Source: JBNKEI01 sp050288705
GTDB lineage: Bacteria; Myxococcota; Myxococcia; Myxococcales; UBA5297
Reading direction: 5' to 3'
Length of the DNA stretch: 12,457 nucleotides
NCBI GenBank assembly: GCA_050288705.1
Contig: JBNKEI010000073.1
Span: 1-12,457 of the forward strand
Each line of letters starts with the position of its first letter. Position 1 is the stretch's first letter. Under the pieces are notes generated by a model. The model made no database searches. It was not told where the DNA came from and saw only the letters and a list, made by a program, of their open reading frames with translations. The translations under genes were made by a program, and so were the position numbers. Shown here piece after piece: positions 1 through 6,983 of the stretch.

Positions 1-624
1 GCCGAGTCATTTGCTAAATATCGTTGGTGTTTGCATATTGTTGGACCAAATGCTGGAGGTCTGGTTCAACATGATGTAGTAGACGAATACTCAGCGCTGA
101 AGGGGATTCAGAAAAAAATTACCACTGAAATTCTTGTTACCAGTCGCAAGGAATTTGAGCTATCCGAAGAAGGATTCATTCCTTTGGCTTTTCATGCACC
201 GACTGATGGCACATGCTTTTTTTCAGTTAATTCAGTACAAAAACCAAAGAAATTCGGTAATTCTGTGAAAGGCAAACGACTGGAAACAGATTATCGATTA
301 AGCACACAACTTCCTTATATTTTTCTTATAAGTCGCTTGGCTCATTACATTAAGGTATTACAAAGGGAGCAGATAGGGGCATGGAAAGAACGTTCGGACT
401 TAGAGCGCGAGCTTAATAATTGGATGAGTCAATATGTGTCTGACATGGATGATCCCGAACCGAAAGTACGCGCTATTCGTCCTTTGCGAAAAGCGCAGAT
501 AAATGTGAAAAGTATTGAAGGACAACCTGGGTGGTATCGTTGTCATATGAAAATACAGCCTCATTTTAAATTCATGGGTACGTCATTTACTCTTTCTCTG
601 GTTGGAAGGCTGGATAGGGGGTAA
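1..624 (+). CDS. tssC: T6SS contractile sheath large subunit TssC (VipB/ImpC/EvpB), C-terminal part, 5' end outside window
   Basis: The frame is open from base 1 and ends at TAA 622-624, giving 207 residues; full TssC proteins are about 490-500 residues, so over half the gene lies to the left. Any start codon inside the window would be an artefact. TssC pairs with TssB to build the cytoplasmic tail sheath of the type VI secretion system, which contracts to fire the Hcp tube and is recycled by ClpV. Seen in the sequence: a TssC-like block with SRLAHYIKVLQRE, then ERELNNWMSQYV, then PEPKVRAIRPLRKAQ, and a terminal stretch ending in SLVGRLDRG. These match the conserved C-terminal domain of the family as I know it. 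The final 15 codons recur at 2149-2195. No tssD or other T6SS gene follows; the next genes face the other way, so the T6SS operon is interrupted or ends here. Confidence 0.9.
   Translation, partial: AESFAKYRWCLHIVGPNAGGLVQHDVVDEYSALKGIQKKITTEILVTSRKEFELSEEGFIPLAFHAPTDGTCFFSVNSVQKPKKFGNSVKGKRLETDYRLSTQLPYIFLISRLAHYIKVLQREQIGAWKERSDLERELNNWMSQYVSDMDDPEPKVRAIRPLRKAQINVKSIEGQPGWYRCHMKIQPHFKFMGTSFTLSLVGRLDRG
577..623 (+). repeat. Direct repeat copy 1: 3' end of tssC
   Basis: These 47 bases are the last 15 codons of tssC plus the first two bases of its stop. They match 2149-2195 at 46 of 47 positions; the single change (A606 versus G2178) is a synonymous Gly codon change (GGA/GGG). Similarity fades after the stop codon, and the 5' boundary is sharp. 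Confidence 0.9.
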
Positions 625-730
625 AAACAGTGCCTCATGCCTAGATGCTGCGGGCAGCCCTGTTGCGGTAGAGGGTATGGTTAGTGGTGCGTGGGAAGCT
701 TCGAGGGTAGGCGGAGTGAACGGTTACCAA

Positions 731-1507
731 TTATCGTATCCATAATACTCTAATCATGCCGTCTGTATAAAAATGAGTATCTGAAGTGTCCCCTCTGATG
801 CAGCCTGAGCAGTTGTCTACCTTCTTTGTCATGCAGTCTGCGGCGCAATAGAATTCCATTGAAGTGGGTAGCAAGGAACTGCCGCCGCCAGTGCTTCCGC
901 AGTTTGGATCGTTTAAATAGATGGAAGCAGAAATTAGTACTGGCTGATAACCAGCGCCAGGCGTGTTATTCCATATCAAATCGTTCAGTAGCTGGCACTG
1001 CTTCCAGCCTACCGTCCAGTAATTTGTAATGCCAGAACTGGCTTTTTTTACAGATATGGTATCGACAGAGACGCTCTGTGTCTCGACCGTATCGCCTTTT
1101 ACGTTCCGAGCAATAAGAGCGTTTTGTGCGGTGATAGCATAGGCAACCGACGCGATTTTTTGTCTTGGAGTCATTTCGCTAGCATTCCCAACGGTAATTC
1201 CAAGCCATCTTTCCCCGCCTTGTTTAAATACATTGCCAGGAATTCCACCGCCTGTAACGCCTCCAGTAGTGCCATCTCCAATGAATACGCTATAAAAACC
1301 ATTTACAATCTTAACTTGCTGCTGAACTTCACTCCAAATCGGCGTTTTTGCATCTTCTTTGTCGTAAATTGCGAATGTGAAATTAACTGGATTATTGATT
1401 TCAACGCCTTGCGCATCCAAGAGGCGCCCCTGGTACCCGAGCTTTTGACTCACCTGAGCAAATGCAAAGGCTGGCAATGAAAGGGCCAAAACAGCTAATG
1501 TTCTCAT
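731..1507 (-). CDS. Secreted protein with YQGRL-type N-terminal domain and cysteine-rich C-terminus, function unknown
   Basis: 258 residues. Residues 1-18 form a signal peptide (hydrophobic core, FAFAQ cleavage region), so the protein is exported. Residues 24-130 carry the pattern LGYQGRLLD, then an acidic IYDKED region, PIWSE, a GFYSVFIGDGT segment, WLGITVG, and EMTPRQKIASVAYA. I recognise this domain from many bacterial secreted and surface proteins, often ahead of fibre-like or adhesin-like tails; no enzyme activity is known to me. The C-terminal half has six cysteines (171, 203, 221, 225, 233, 236), suggesting disulfides in the periplasm or outside the cell. The ATG at 1507-1505 has an AAGGA ribosome site that overlaps the TAA of the upstream lipoprotein gene, so the two are probably co-translated. 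Nearness to T6SS is suggestive, but nothing shows that it is an effector. Confidence 0.8.
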   Translation of the reverse strand: MRTLAVLALSLPAFAFAQVSQKLGYQGRLLDAQGVEINNPVNFTFAIYDKEDAKTPIWSEVQQQVKIVNGFYSVFIGDGTTGGVTGGGIPGNVFKQGGERWLGITVGNASEMTPRQKIASVAYAITAQNALIARNVKGDTVETQSVSVDTISVKKASSGITNYWTVGWKQCQLLNDLIWNNTPGAGYQPVLISASIYLNDPNCGSTGGGSSLLPTSMEFYCAADCMTKKVDNCSGCIRGDTSDTHFYTDGMIRVLWIR

Positions 1508-1517
1508 GAATGATTCC

Positions 1518-1811
1518 TTAGTATTGAGCAGAAATGAATCCAGCCAGGTTTTGATGCTCTTCAGACTTTTGTTGAATACCGCCAGCGCCTATGAGTGGAG
1601 GAGTCGAATCGCCAATGACAGCATAATTTGTGTTTCCTTGATTATCGGTTTGAGTCATGTTTCCGACTGAACTACTTGAGCAAAACCCTTGAATACTTAG
1701 TCCAGTTTGGGGTTCTTCGGGTGGAAGAGGTCCATCTTGCGTGGGGTTAGCTTCCCCAAAATCCAATAATAAGCTGCAACTTGTTAACATAAGCAATAGA
1801 CAGTATCTCAT
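1518..1811 (-). CDS. Small putative lipoprotein
   Basis: 97 residues. The N-terminus has a short hydrophobic stretch followed by LTSC, a good lipobox with the lipidated cysteine at residue 12 and Ser at +2, which favours outer-membrane sorting. The mature part is proline-, serine- and asparagine-rich and looks disordered, with one further Cys. I do not recognise a family. It is the first gene of a two-gene minus-strand operon with the YQGRL-domain protein, 10 nt apart. The start is ATG at 1811-1809 with only a weak GAG-type ribosome site. A candidate promoter lies 47-75 nt upstream. It may anchor or assist the secreted downstream product, which is inference from the pairing only. Confidence 0.65.
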   Translation of the reverse strand: MRYCLLLMLTSCSLLLDFGEANPTQDGPLPPEEPQTGLSIQGFCSSSSVGNMTQTDNQGNTNYAVIGDSTPPLIGAGGIQQKSEEHQNLAGFISAQY

Positions 1812-1857
1812 CTTGAATTCTCAATCTTCTTGAAACGCATAAGCCCAATTTTTTGAA

Positions 1858-1886
1858 TTAATAACCCAGGGTAATTCGAGCGTCAA
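1858..1886 (-). promoter_or_regulatory. Candidate sigma70 promoter for the lipoprotein/YQGRL operon
   Basis: On the minus strand TTGACG (1886-1881) is followed after 17 nt by TATTAA (1863-1858), a 5/6 and 4/6 match to the consensus hexamers with ideal spacing. It sits 47 nt ahead of the lipoprotein ATG. Confidence 0.45.
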
Positions 1887-2148
1887 GCTTTTCGGTTTTC
1901 CTGTCTTCAGTCTTCCCGAATGCTTGAGCCGCGCACTACAAGGGGCCTTTCTCTAATCACGGATCACTGTGGAGCGTAAAAAATGCATTCTCCGTTCCAT
2001 TTGAAAAACGTTTGGGACCAGCAGCATTCCATCAAGCTAGTCTACAGCAGCTTTCCTGCATTTACCCGCTCGGTACGCATTTCATTAATAAGCACATCGG
2101 TCATTTCCCATTTTTTGTTTAGATAAATAATTCCCGGGTCATTGGAGT
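1887..2148. other. Intergenic region with a possible C-terminal gene fragment on the minus strand
   Basis: No full gene is visible. On the minus strand an open frame ends at TAG 2044-2042 and reads through NDPGIIYLNKKWEM and then EMRTERVNAGKLL. It has a protein-like mix of charged and hydrophobic residues but belongs to no family I recognise. It runs up to the sharp edge of the second tssC copy, where the only available ATG (2158-2156) lies antisense to tssC. This fits a gene cut by the rearrangement, but chance is not excluded. I see no RNA gene or terminator here. Confidence 0.3.
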
Positions 2149-2195
2149 GGTACGTCATTTACTCTTTCTCTGGTTGGGAGGCTGGATAGGGGGTA
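2149..2195 (+). pseudogene. Second copy of the tssC 3' end (remnant), direct repeat copy 2
   Basis: This 47-base stretch repeats 577-623 with one mismatch. It keeps the frame for GTSFTLSLVGRLDRG and ends in TAG (2194-2196) where copy 1 has TAA. The only internal difference is synonymous, which fits descent from a functional tssC paralogue rather than free decay. Upstream sequence bears no relation to tssC, so it is a truncated fragment. After the stop, TAGAACGGTGC resembles TAAAAACAGTGC of copy 1 with an indel. Together with copy 1 it brackets the minus-strand operon at 731-1811. Confidence 0.85.
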
Positions 2196-2361
2196 GAACG
2201 GTGCGGATAAGGAAGCATGTCGTCCCAAACGCGCAAAGTCATACATTATTCCACCAACGACCCTTTTTGAAAAATTTATACTAGTCTTTGTTACTAGTCT
2301 GTTACTAATTAGAGATACTCACGTAGCGCTAAGTGCTAGCGGTATCTATCTCACGTAACGC

Positions 2362-2397
2362 AGTACCGCACTCGCGCCACGAGCCGAATGTCTTGCA
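2362..2397 (+). pseudogene. Relic of a second nucleotidyltransferase gene copy
   Basis: These 36 bases match 2744-2779, inside the downstream nucleotidyltransferase gene, at 29 positions. In the frame beginning at 2362 they encode STALAPRAECLA, aligned with RIAPVPRAEYLA of the intact protein. The frame differs from that of the intact gene, so this is not an N-terminal extension but a leftover of a duplicated or replaced copy. Confidence 0.65.
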
Positions 2398-2419
2398 CTC
2401 TTTTTTTCTAGGAGGCCGA

Positions 2420-2956
2420 TTGGAATTTTTGAAAGTATTAAACATCGTTGCCGAGTACTTAGAAAAACAAAATGCTCGCTTCGCGGTAATTGGGGCATTG
2501 GGACTCCACGCCTACGGATTTTCTCGCGCTACTGCTGATCTCGACTTGGTGGTAGAGGAAAAAGCAAGACTTTCGCTCGTGCAGCATTTGGAATCGGTGG
2601 GATACGAGTCTTTGCATGTTTCGGAAGGATTTTCCAATCACGTGCATCCGCTTGCCTCGCTAGGACGCATCGATTTCGTTTATATTGACAAAAGCACTGC
2701 TGAAATCCTTTTCCGGAATACCTTGTGTTTGTGGGTATCTGGTCGTATCGCACCCGTGCCACGAGCCGAATACCTTGCGGCAATGAAAATACTAGCCATG
2801 AAAAATGATTCATCTCGAACATTCAAGGAAATGGCAGATATTCAATTCATTCTAACCTTGCCCGGAATTGATGAGCAGGAAATTCAAAACTATTTCCGTA
2901 AACACGGTTTGGAGAATAGATATTATGAAATCAAGCAATGTCTCGCTCGCAAATAA
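2420..2956 (+). CDS. AbiEii/MNT-like nucleotidyltransferase
   Basis: 178 residues from TTG 2420, chosen because AGGAGG lies at 2410-2415 just ahead; upstream in-frame sequence overlaps the relic at 2362 in a different frame and is unlikely to be coding. The fold is shown by FAVIGALGLHAYG (residues 21-33), the metal-site signature RATADLDLV (37-45, Asp41 and Asp43), a third acidic residue in RIDFVY (Asp85), and a late MKILAMKND/FKEMAD segment typical of the family. Proteins of this class transfer nucleotides to RNA or protein targets and often act as toxins or abortive-infection factors (AbiEii, MNT/HEPN). The next gene starts inside this one (32-nt overlap), implying a two-gene unit. No AbiEi- or HEPN-like partner is visible. 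Which target it modifies cannot be told. Confidence 0.75.
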   Translation: MEFLKVLNIVAEYLEKQNARFAVIGALGLHAYGFSRATADLDLVVEEKARLSLVQHLESVGYESLHVSEGFSNHVHPLASLGRIDFVYIDKSTAEILFRNTLCLWVSGRIAPVPRAEYLAAMKILAMKNDSSRTFKEMADIQFILTLPGIDEQEIQNYFRKHGLENRYYEIKQCLARK

Positions 2957-3146
2957 TGAAAAACCGGAAAACGAGCTTGAATGGAATTGGAAACCAACTC
3001 CAGAAGAAACCGCAGCCTTGCGTTGTCCCCATGCCGCTATGAGTTTAGAAGACTATCTCCATTTTCTGGCTTCATTTGGCCACGCCAGCCCCGAAGCATT
3101 GCGTGCTCGGAAAGGGCCGCAGGGTAGTGAAAGATTTACGTTATAA
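2925..3146 (+). CDS. Small protein co-encoded with the nucleotidyltransferase, unknown function
   Basis: 73 residues from ATG 2925, preceded by GGAG at 2911-2914 (10-nt spacing). It overlaps the nucleotidyltransferase gene by 32 nt in a different frame, so translation is probably coupled. The sequence has an acidic, tryptophan-containing start (ENELEWNWKPTPEET), a central CPHAAMSLEDYLHFL helix, and a basic end (RARKGPQG). No transmembrane segment or DNA-binding motif is evident. I do not recognise a named family. An antitoxin or partner role is an inference from gene order only. Confidence 0.6.
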   Translation: MKSSNVSLANNEKPENELEWNWKPTPEETAALRCPHAAMSLEDYLHFLASFGHASPEALRARKGPQGSERFTL

Positions 3147-3151
3147 GTCCA

Positions 3152-3219
3152 GGTCCCGATACGTGGGTAAGTTGCCTTGCAATATCTCAGGTGCCGATGG
3201 TGAGTAAGATACCTTGCAA
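3152..3219. repeat. Two degenerate direct repeats about 30 bp long, 38 bp apart
   Basis: Copies at 3152-3182 and 3190-3219 align with about 25 matches over 31 columns and one gap. They share CCGAT, GTAAG and CCTTGCAA. No third copy is seen on either side, so it is not a CRISPR array. Confidence 0.5.
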
Positions 3220-3267
3220 AGGGAATAACGAAGCGTGCGGGCAAATGTAACCAAAGTCGCTCTTGAC

Positions 3268-3297
3268 TTGACCGTGGAATGCACTGCTTACTGTATT
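3268..3297 (+). promoter_or_regulatory. Candidate sigma70 promoter of the HEAT/GT2/YaiO operon
   Basis: TTGACC (3268-3273) is followed after 18 nt by TGTATT (3292-3297), a 5/6 and 4/6 match. It would leave a leader of about 180 nt before the HEAT gene. This is only a sequence match. Confidence 0.3.
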
Positions 3298-3482
3298 CCA
3301 AACGGTCGAAAAACGGTAGAATCAGCGTCTTGAGTCATTCCATCAATTAAACTACCAAGCCGAGTTCTTTATGTGAGGAAAAATTATACAAATATGATGG
3401 CAAGATAGTGCCGACCTCCATGCTGATTTGGTACATTTGGTTTGGCAATCTCCGCCCAAGTTTTTAGTAAGAGGCGCTCCAA

Positions 3483-6400
3483 TTGGTTAAAGAACTTGCT
3501 ATTGGCTTGTCAGCACTAACCGCACTCTTTTTTATGATGGTCATTGCCAAAAGGGGGTGGCAATCATTTCAATCTTACCGCGCGCAAAGTGTTGTGGATA
3601 AATACATTGGATGGATACAAACAAACTACAACGTCGATTCGCTGCACCAAATTACCGACAAACTTAATACTATCAATGATCTAATGTTGATCGAAAAAAT
3701 TATTGATCATGCAGGCGAGCATTTTGGTTTCACAGTTTTTCTTCGAGAACTTTATGATGCCACCAAAATAACTGATAATTATATTTTTACCCTGGAAAAT
3801 TCGAAATCTTGGAAAAAAAGGGTCTTTTCTTGCGAAAAATTAGGCCGCATCGCTTCGGCCAAAGCAATTCCGGCGCTTCTTTCTATTGTAAGAGATGTGA
3901 ATAACGAGGACGAAGACGTGAGATCTTCGGCTTTGAGGGCTCTTGGAAGAATTCAAGACGCCAGGGCCATACCATTCCTTATCGAGGCGCTAGGTTTTCC
4001 GGAGACATGGCTTCCACCGCGTATTGCCGAAATTCTGGTCCTGATTGGAAATGAGGCCATTGAACCGCTAACTCGGGAACTGAATAATTGCCAAAGCGAA
4101 AGCCGAAGAGCATGGGCAGCGGAAATATTGGGAACCTTGCAAGCGAAATCCGCGGTGGATGCGCTTATGGATTCCCTGCTGGATGCCAGCCCGGAAGTAA
4201 GAGCCAAAGCGGCGGGAGCTTTGGGCAAGATCAAAGAAGACCGGGCAATCATTAAACTCGGAGAACTGCTGGTATCCGAGCCAGTTTCTTTTGTCAGGAC
4301 CCGAGTTTCTCAGGCGCTGGGCGCGATTGGTAGCCCAAAGGTCATTCGTTTTCTGGTCGATATCTTGAAAGACCCGGAATGGTGGGTACGAATTCGCGCC
4401 GTAGAGGCCTTAGAACAGATTGGAGAAAATTCCGTTCCGTCTCTGCTCGTCACTTTAGAAGAAGATGACCAGGAAGTACGTAAACGGGCGGCAATGGCAC
4501 TGGAAAAAATCGGGTACATCAGAAAAATTCTCAAAGAGTATGGCGAAGGACCCTACAAACCAGGGCTGAGAAAAATACTGTTCCTTACCTCCCAGTCGGG
4601 GGTAGTGGAAAGCCTTAATGAGTATCTATTCAAGTCAACCGGCAATTTTCAGAAGCGGATTGTTCGGCTGCTCGGAGAAGCAAAAGCCAGCGGCGCTGCA
4701 GAGCCTTTGCTGCAGTTGCTAGACACGGCAGACTGCTGGACCCTCAAAGCAAGAATCATTGAAAGCCTGGGAAAAATTAGGGCAAAAGAAGCAATTCCGG
4801 TCTTGATTGAATATTTAAAAGACCCTGAGTATTGGGTACGAAGGTCCTCGGCACAGGCGTTGGGCCATTTAAACGCTGTTGAATATTCAGGCAAAATTGC
4901 CTCTATTCTAAAAGACCCTAATCCGGAAACACGCATTTCGGCACTTAGAACTCTTTCTATACTCAAGGCGCATCAGCATCACCAGGAAATCGTGGAACTT
5001 TTGTCCGATCCTTCCCCGGTGGTCAGGAAAAATGCGCTCACCGTTATCAGGGATTTGGCCATAAAAGTCGATACTCCTACCATAACCGAAATCTTAAAGA
5101 AATCCTCAGAAGATATAAGAATCGAAGCAGTTAAATACTTTACCGCGAGTCGATGTTTAGAAGCGTTTTACGATGTTCTGCAAATTCTGCCATACGCATC
5201 GCAAGCCCTTAGAGATTGCGTTGTTGAATATGTCGAACAAGTAAATAACTCAGATCGACGGTTTAAAGATATAATTGACCTGTTTGCGGAAATGAATCTT
5301 TCCAAAGAAGTTGTTGGATCGTTAATTTTCATTGCTTCGATTATTAAAGACAAAGATGCTTGTCAATTCATTTACGATTATACTCGACGCCCGGAAGCGT
5401 ACACTAGAGAGAAGGCAATTCAAGCGCTGCTACGTTTTGGAATTGAAGAAAATCAATCATTGCTAGAAGAAGGGCTTTTCGACCCAGCAGCATCGGTACG
5501 CATTGCGGTGCTTGCCGGTATTGACGAGAATGTAAATCCAGGGTTTTTAAAAAAGGCAGTTGCCTTGAAAGATGATCCCGATGAATATGTTCGCCTGGCG
5601 CTAGAGCTAGCTATCGGAATTTCTGGTTGTACCGAATGGAAATCGGAATTGATACCTTTGTTGGCTGACGCGAGCCCAAAAGTGGTGGCTGGAGCCCTGA
5701 TTGCCCTTGCTGTTTTGGATAGCGAGTCCTTCCTAGAGGAGTACTATAGGAGGAGAGACATTAAAGAGATAAGAAAGCAAGTCCGGACTATCTGTGAGGA
5801 TGAACGTTTTTTCGGAATTATTCAAAAAATCAAAGAAAAAAGCTCACGTAACCAGCATATTGAAATATCGCTTCTATTTGAGATTGATGAACGTGAATTT
5901 ACAGCTCGACTTTTGGATATGACCAAGCAATCTGCTGATCCCGAAATTCGCGCCAAAGCAATGGAAACGATCCAGAGAATTGCTGCTCCAGAACATTTTA
6001 CTTCCATTCTTGGAGTAATGAATAAGGACCCTCATCCGCGGGTAAGGAAAATTGCCATGGACGCGGTCGCATCTCTCGGGAGAGAAGAAGAAGCGATTTC
6101 AGCTTTTTCCGCCTCCTTGGCAGATCCGGTTCCCTCTGTTCGGGAAAAAGCCGCCAAAATGCTTGGCGATTTCAACAATCCACGGGCGCTAAAAGCATTG
6201 TTGGATGCACTCGATACCCATAACCGAGATTTTAGAGAAGCGGTTACTACCTCCTTAAGCCGTATTCTGTCCGGCGATTTGGAAACGGTAAAGACTTTGA
6301 TGTGTAGTGTTCCCGATAAAAAGACTAGGAAAATTGGTCTGGCGTGGATTATGGGTAAAACCGAAAAACCCGAGTCGATTCCATTTCTAAAAACTTTGCT

Positions 6401-6983
6401 AAACGATAATGAACAGGAAGTACGCTGTTCCGCTATTGGTGCATTGAGTAAATTCAAAGACAGGAATCTTTCAAAAATTATTGAAGCATCTATTTATGAT
6501 CCAAATGAACGTGTTCGTGCCGCGGCTATTAACGCTATCACCTCAACACCTACTGAAACCACCACCGAGACGCTTCTCAACGCCTTAGATGATCTCGATG
6601 ATTTTGTAAGGTTAAGGGCTATAATTGGGTTAGCGAAAATCGACTTAAATAGGGCTATTACTGCTTTAGAGTCCAAATCGCAGCATCAATTAGAATACCT
6701 TGCTCTATTAAACGCGGTTTTGTTTTACTCTGGTGATGCTTATAACGAATCGGTGAAAAGCGACCCCAAGGCGCTTTTTATTATTTCGGAACTTTGCGAC
6801 AAAGAGGACATGCTCAATACTTTGAAAAGCTCTACAGATAATAAAAAACGCTACCATGCATTTAAAATATTGTCACTTTTTGAAAGTGACGAAAATTACA
6901 AAACTGTTTATGAGCTGGCTATTAAAGACCCCGATACAAAAATTAGACAAGAAGCTGAAAAACAAACAATAAAAGGCATGTAA
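3483..6983 (+). CDS. Membrane-anchored HEAT-repeat protein of a predicted exopolysaccharide operon
   Basis: 1166 residues from TTG 3483, chosen because AAGAGG sits 8 nt upstream and because only this start includes the N-terminal membrane helix (residues 5-22); the next ATG codons fall inside that helix. The flank after the helix is basic (KRGW, then Arg/Lys), so by the positive-inside rule the large C-terminal part should be cytoplasmic. From about residue 110 to the end the protein is a long run of HEAT-type helical pairs, with the pattern VRxxAxxALGxI repeated many times (for example DVRSSALRALGRI, EVRAKAAGALGKI, WVRIRAVEALEQI). HEAT solenoids bind proteins and are not themselves enzymes. 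The stop is immediately followed by the ATG of the glycosyltransferase, so the two are co-translated. A scaffold or regulator of that synthase is the most economical reading. Confidence 0.85.
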   Translation: MVKELAIGLSALTALFFMMVIAKRGWQSFQSYRAQSVVDKYIGWIQTNYNVDSLHQITDKLNTINDLMLIEKIIDHAGEHFGFTVFLRELYDATKITDNYIFTLENSKSWKKRVFSCEKLGRIASAKAIPALLSIVRDVNNEDEDVRSSALRALGRIQDARAIPFLIEALGFPETWLPPRIAEILVLIGNEAIEPLTRELNNCQSESRRAWAAEILGTLQAKSAVDALMDSLLDASPEVRAKAAGALGKIKEDRAIIKLGELLVSEPVSFVRTRVSQALGAIGSPKVIRFLVDILKDPEWWVRIRAVEALEQIGENSVPSLLVTLEEDDQEVRKRAAMALEKIGYIRKILKEYGEGPYKPGLRKILFLTSQSGVVESLNEYLFKSTGNFQKRIVRLLGEAKASGAAEPLLQLLDTADCWTLKARIIESLGKIRAKEAIPVLIEYLKDPEYWVRRSSAQALGHLNAVEYSGKIASILKDPNPETRISALRTLSILKAHQHHQEIVELLSDPSPVVRKNALTVIRDLAIKVDTPTITEILKKSSEDIRIEAVKYFTASRCLEAFYDVLQILPYASQALRDCVVEYVEQVNNSDRRFKDIIDLFAEMNLSKEVVGSLIFIASIIKDKDACQFIYDYTRRPEAYTREKAIQALLRFGIEENQSLLEEGLFDPAASVRIAVLAGIDENVNPGFLKKAVALKDDPDEYVRLALELAIGISGCTEWKSELIPLLADASPKVVAGALIALAVLDSESFLEEYYRRRDIKEIRKQVRTICEDERFFGIIQKIKEKSSRNQHIEISLLFEIDEREFTARLLDMTKQSADPEIRAKAMETIQRIAAPEHFTSILGVMNKDPHPRVRKIAMDAVASLGREEEAISAFSASLADPVPSVREKAAKMLGDFNNPRALKALLDALDTHNRDFREAVTTSLSRILSGDLETVKTLMCSVPDKKTRKIGLAWIMGKTEKPESIPFLKTLLNDNEQEVRCSAIGALSKFKDRNLSKIIEASIYDPNERVRAAAINAITSTPTETTTETLLNALDDLDDFVRLRAIIGLAKIDLNRAITALESKSQHQLEYLALLNAVLFYSGDAYNESVKSDPKALFIISELCDKEDMLNTLKSSTDNKKRYHAFKILSLFESDENYKTVYELAIKDPDTKIRQEAEKQTIKGM

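Larger units (their letters stand above)
3147..3482. other. 336-bp intergenic region ahead of the HEAT/glycosyltransferase operon
   Basis: No open frame here looks coding. It holds a degenerate pair of direct repeats (3152-3182 and 3190-3219), a candidate promoter (3268-3297), and the ribosome site AAGAGG at 3469-3474 for the next gene. No terminator hairpin with a T-run is visible after the small protein gene. Confidence 0.5.

Noticed and set aside
2333..2419. Longer nucleotidyltransferase start at GTG 2333
   Set aside because: The segment overlaps a relic in another frame, and AGGAGG at 2410-2415 points to TTG 2420.
2868..2924. Longer start of the 73-residue protein
   Set aside because: The upstream part lies inside the nucleotidyltransferase gene; ATG 2925 has GGAG at a good distance.
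3152..3219. CRISPR array
   Set aside because: Only two diverged copies with an 8-bp gap; no further repeats or cas genes.
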